Shown: in pieces, positions 4,275-6,574 of the stretch
How positions within the stretch are numbered: position 1 is the stretch's first letter
Layout of the letters: every line of letters begins with the position of its first letter
From: Gammaproteobacteria bacterium
Lineage (GTDB): Bacteria; Pseudomonadota; Gammaproteobacteria; Pseudomonadales; UBA3067
Direction of reading: 5' to 3'
Length of the DNA: 6,574 nucleotides
Assembly: GCA_019090565.1 (NCBI GenBank)
Contig: JAHRVS010000405.1
Location: 1-6,574, forward strand
Made by a program: the position numbers and the translations under genes
The notes under the pieces: generated by a model
What the model was told of the DNA's origin: nothing
What the model saw: only the letters and a program-made list of their open reading frames with translations
Database searches by the model: none

Positions 4275-6574
4275 TTATGGCAGCGTCGTTGAGCCGGCAG
4301 TTGTTTGGAAACCTAAAAAATCATTATTAACAGACCAGTCTATGACCTTGTCTATTTCATCTATTAACAAACGGACCTCAAGGTCTATTTGTTCTTGACA
4401 CCTCGGGGTTGTGTTCAGAAGTATCTCGGTGGTTTGGGCTTGATTGCATAAGCTGGGTACGCCGCAATAGCGGGATGCGCCATGCAGGCTATGAACGATT
4501 TCCAATAGTTGTTCTGCGTTGTCTTTTTCGGAGAGAATATTTTTCCTATCTTTTTTGATTGAATAGATTAACTTTTCAAACATATCTCTGGCGAGAGGCT
4601 GTTTCCCCCCAGCGAGCCGAACGCTTTCGCTTAAATCGACGGTGGACTGTGGTGCAGGTAGTACGGGGGCTTTCGCATCGATATGTGTATCAGGGCAATG
4701 TCCTGTCCACTTGGTGATGATGTTCAGGAGTTGTTTTTCATCAATGGGTTTTGTAATGCAGTCATTCATTCCCGCCTCAATAATAAGGCGCTTTTCTTCT
4801 GGCATCGCGTGGGCGGTTAAGCCAATAATGGGCAGGTGTTTGTTTTGCTCTTGCTTCCTGATAATTTTTGTTGTTTCTGGGCCATTGAGTTCAGGCATTC
4901 TATAATCCATGAATACAAGGTCGAACTTGTTATCTCTAATTAACGCCAATGCCTCTTTACCGGAGTGACAGGGCGTTACGTTCGTGCCAAGCTGGCTGAG
5001 AAAAATGCAGAGCAACTGTAGGTTTGACGGGGTGTCATCAACCGCCAATATTTTAGGAGGCACTTTAAATAGAGGAGGTTTACTTCGGCTTTGTTCCAGC
5101 GAGATGCTAGGAGAGCGTTTTAGTAAGTTTTGCAGTGTGGTGAGTGTGTGCATGAACCTGACGGGTTTATGAAGCACAGCGGAAGCGCTTTTATTTAAAA
5201 GAACCTGAAAGCTTGTCTGGGTTAAGCCATGATTGATAACAATGATGCGACAATTTAAGGTTTTTTCTATATTTTCAATGGTAATTGGAATAATTGGATC
5301 GCCTTCTTGCGAGAAGCTCAGGCTCATAATTGCTACATGGTAGGGCGTTTTTTCTGTAATTTTATTGTGAATACTTGATGTGAAATCGTCTAGGTGCTCG
5401 AATTCATCGTAATGAGCATCTAGCTGTTTCAGTTGCTGTGCAATTGCCAGCCTAGAACCAGGATTTTCATCGTAAAGCGCTATTCGCTCGTTGTTAAATA
5501 AAACCGGCGAAGGGGGCTTATGCTCCATCGGGTCATTGCGCACCCGAAAGGTAAACCAAAATGTCGCGCCTTTGCCGGGTTCACTGTTACAACCTATCCC
5601 CCCCCCCATTAGCTCCGTTAAGTGCTTCGATATGACCAAGCCAAGCCCCGTTCCTCCGCTAGTATTAGTTTTGTTATCCAGCTGTTTGAAGGCTTGAAAA
5701 AGAGATTCTTGCTCTGTCTGGCTAAGGCCTCTACCTTGATCACTAATTGTGATTTTTATCAAACTCGACACATTAGTGTCTGATTCGACCATAGTGCGAA
5801 TGAGTATATTTCCGTTGCTTGAGAACTTAATTCCATTGTTGACTAAGTTCGTGATAATTTGCTTGACTCTTAAGGCATCGCCAACCATATAGGTAGGGGT
5901 GTCAGCATAATATAAGGAAATAAGTTCAATTTGTTTTTCTTGCGCTAGAGGGGCCAGCATATCGGAGACTTCTTCAATCACCTCGCGTAGATTAAATGTA
6001 CTTTGGTCAATTTCGAGCTTTCCGGCTTCAATTTTCGAAAAATCCAGGATGTCATTGATTAATACGAGAAGGTCATATGCCGATTTTTGAATAATATTCA
6101 GTTGTTCTTGCTGATGGGGTGAAAGGTTGGATTTTGCTAAAAGTTTGGTAAAGCCAATGATGCCGCTAAGAGGCGTACGAATCTCGTGACTCATGCTAGC
6201 TAAAAAATCGGATTTTGTTTGGCTTGCTTTAATGGCCTCTTTCCTGGCGAGATCCAATTCAATATTCTGCACTTCAATGGTTTCAAGTGTTTCATTGATA
6301 TCGTCATTGACCTGCTGCATACTTTTAAAAATTTCTTTTTGTGACTGCTGCAGGGCATAGACCATTGAATTAAACTCAGCTTCAAGTAAGCTGATATCGC
6401 CGGACCCTTCAATGCGTAATGATGTTTTGAAGTTTCCTGCTTTTAGCCCGGAAAATGCTTGGCTGAACTTGCTAATCAATAATTCTACTTGGTGAGCGCG
6501 CTGCAATATTATTGCAAGGTGTAAGAGCCAGCTAATAAGGGTGATAATTAGAACGAGCGTAAAGGCTTGATATC
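4275..6574 (-). CDS. gacS: Hybrid sensor histidine kinase GacS/BarA (5' end outside window)
   Basis: This is a tripartite kinase of the GacS/BarA family, which by a His-Asp-His relay activates the response regulator GacA/UvrY and through it the small RNAs that antagonise CsrA/RsmA. The frame stays open to the window edge, so TTG at 6506 is not the true start; the N-terminal sensor part is missing. Counting from that TTG as residue 1, the codons before it encode a transmembrane helix. HAMP follows at about 5-60, and HisKA at about 97-163 with SHEIRTPLSG and phospho-acceptor H107. HATPase spans about 205-322 (N224, D256QGRG, GGTGLGL 284-290). A degenerate receiver at about 341-463 lacks the acceptor Asp but keeps K447. 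The true receiver at about 484-600 has D490, D491, acceptor D534, T564 and K586. The Hpt domain at about 623-724 has HSLHGASRYCGVP with H672. Domain order and the Hpt sequence match BarA of E. coli. The gene converges on the glutaredoxin-like gene, and a run of ten G lies in its ATPase domain. Confidence 0.93.
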   Translation of the reverse strand, partial: YQAFTLVLIITLISWLLHLAIILQRAHQVELLISKFSQAFSGLKAGNFKTSLRIEGSGDISLLEAEFNSMVYALQQSQKEIFKSMQQVNDDINETLETIEVQNIELDLARKEAIKASQTKSDFLASMSHEIRTPLSGIIGFTKLLAKSNLSPHQQEQLNIIQKSAYDLLVLINDILDFSKIEAGKLEIDQSTFNLREVIEEVSDMLAPLAQEKQIELISLYYADTPTYMVGDALRVKQIITNLVNNGIKFSSNGNILIRTMVESDTNVSSLIKITISDQGRGLSQTEQESLFQAFKQLDNKTNTSGGTGLGLVISKHLTELMGGGIGCNSEPGKGATFWFTFRVRNDPMEHKPPSPVLFNNERIALYDENPGSRLAIAQQLKQLDAHYDEFEHLDDFTSSIHNKITEKTPYHVAIMSLSFSQEGDPIIPITIENIEKTLNCRIIVINHGLTQTSFQVLLNKSASAVLHKPVRFMHTLTTLQNLLKRSPSISLEQSRSKPPLFKVPPKILAVDDTPSNLQLLCIFLSQLGTNVTPCHSGKEALALIRDNKFDLVFMDYRMPELNGPETTKIIRKQEQNKHLPIIGLTAHAMPEEKRLIIEAGMNDCITKPIDEKQLLNIITKWTGHCPDTHIDAKAPVLPAPQSTVDLSESVRLAGGKQPLARDMFEKLIYSIKKDRKNILSEKDNAEQLLEIVHSLHGASRYCGVPSLCNQAQTTEILLNTTPRCQEQIDLEVRLLIDEIDKVIDWSVNNDFLGFQTTAGSTTLP
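5598..5607 (-). repeat. Ten-base G homopolymer inside gacS
   Basis: The plus strand has ten consecutive C, read as ten G on the coding strand in codons ATG GGG GGG GGG ATA (M300 to I304, counted from TTG 6506). The run lies just after the GGTGLGL box of the ATPase domain. The third Gly stands where related kinases usually have a charged residue (for example MGGD in BarA). Loss of one G gives TAG directly after the run, and gain of one gives Asp-Arg-Leu then TAA. It is by far the longest G or C run I see in the window. Confidence 0.95.

Noticed and set aside
4374..4385. Small hairpin GACCT-CA-AGGTC as a terminator for the glutaredoxin-like gene
   Set aside because: It lies inside the Hpt-coding part of gacS, about 120 bp beyond the gene, has at most a short stem, and is followed by only a weak T-rich stretch.
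4117..4398. 93-codon plus-strand frame spanning the glutaredoxin-like gene end and the gacS end
   Set aside because: It overlaps two recognisable genes, in another frame and antisense respectively, and encodes nothing I recognise.

Overview
The window looks like core chromosome of a gammaproteobacterium, most likely a marine relative of the pseudomonads (Cellvibrionales or Pseudomonadales type). This placement is an inference. It rests on the order rpsA-ihfB-lapA-pyrF, on a ComEA-like gene close by, and on a GacS/BarA-type hybrid kinase. Base composition is moderate, and I see no tRNA, rRNA, CRISPR array, phage gene or insertion sequence.

Positions 1-3302, all on the plus strand, hold a housekeeping block. 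It encodes ribosomal protein S1 (rpsA), the beta subunit of integration host factor (ihfB), a small LapA-type inner-membrane protein, and orotidine 5'-phosphate decarboxylase (pyrF). A perfect 13-bp stem with a GCAA loop sits between rpsA and ihfB. A possible promoter lies in the 180-bp gap before lapA. The lapB gene that separates lapA from pyrF in E. coli is missing here.

Positions 3303-4274 are a looser stretch. It holds a 221-bp gap with several short palindromes, a small exported helix-hairpin-helix protein of the ComEA family, a terminator-like structure, a five-copy ATGAA-type pentamer array, and a 74-residue glutaredoxin-like protein with a CxxC motif.

Positions 4275-6574, on the minus strand, hold the 3' part of a large hybrid sensor kinase of the GacS/BarA family. 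Its true start lies beyond the right edge of the window. The visible order is last transmembrane helix, HAMP, HisKA, HATPase, degenerate receiver, true receiver, Hpt. Only 21 bp separate it from the convergent glutaredoxin-like gene.

I see no clearly new system. The observation most worth following up is an uninterrupted run of ten G (coding strand) inside the kinase's ATPase domain. Gain or loss of one G would bring a stop codon within four codons, which makes the run a candidate phase-variation switch in a global regulator. Second is the ATGAA array directly in front of the glutaredoxin-like gene.
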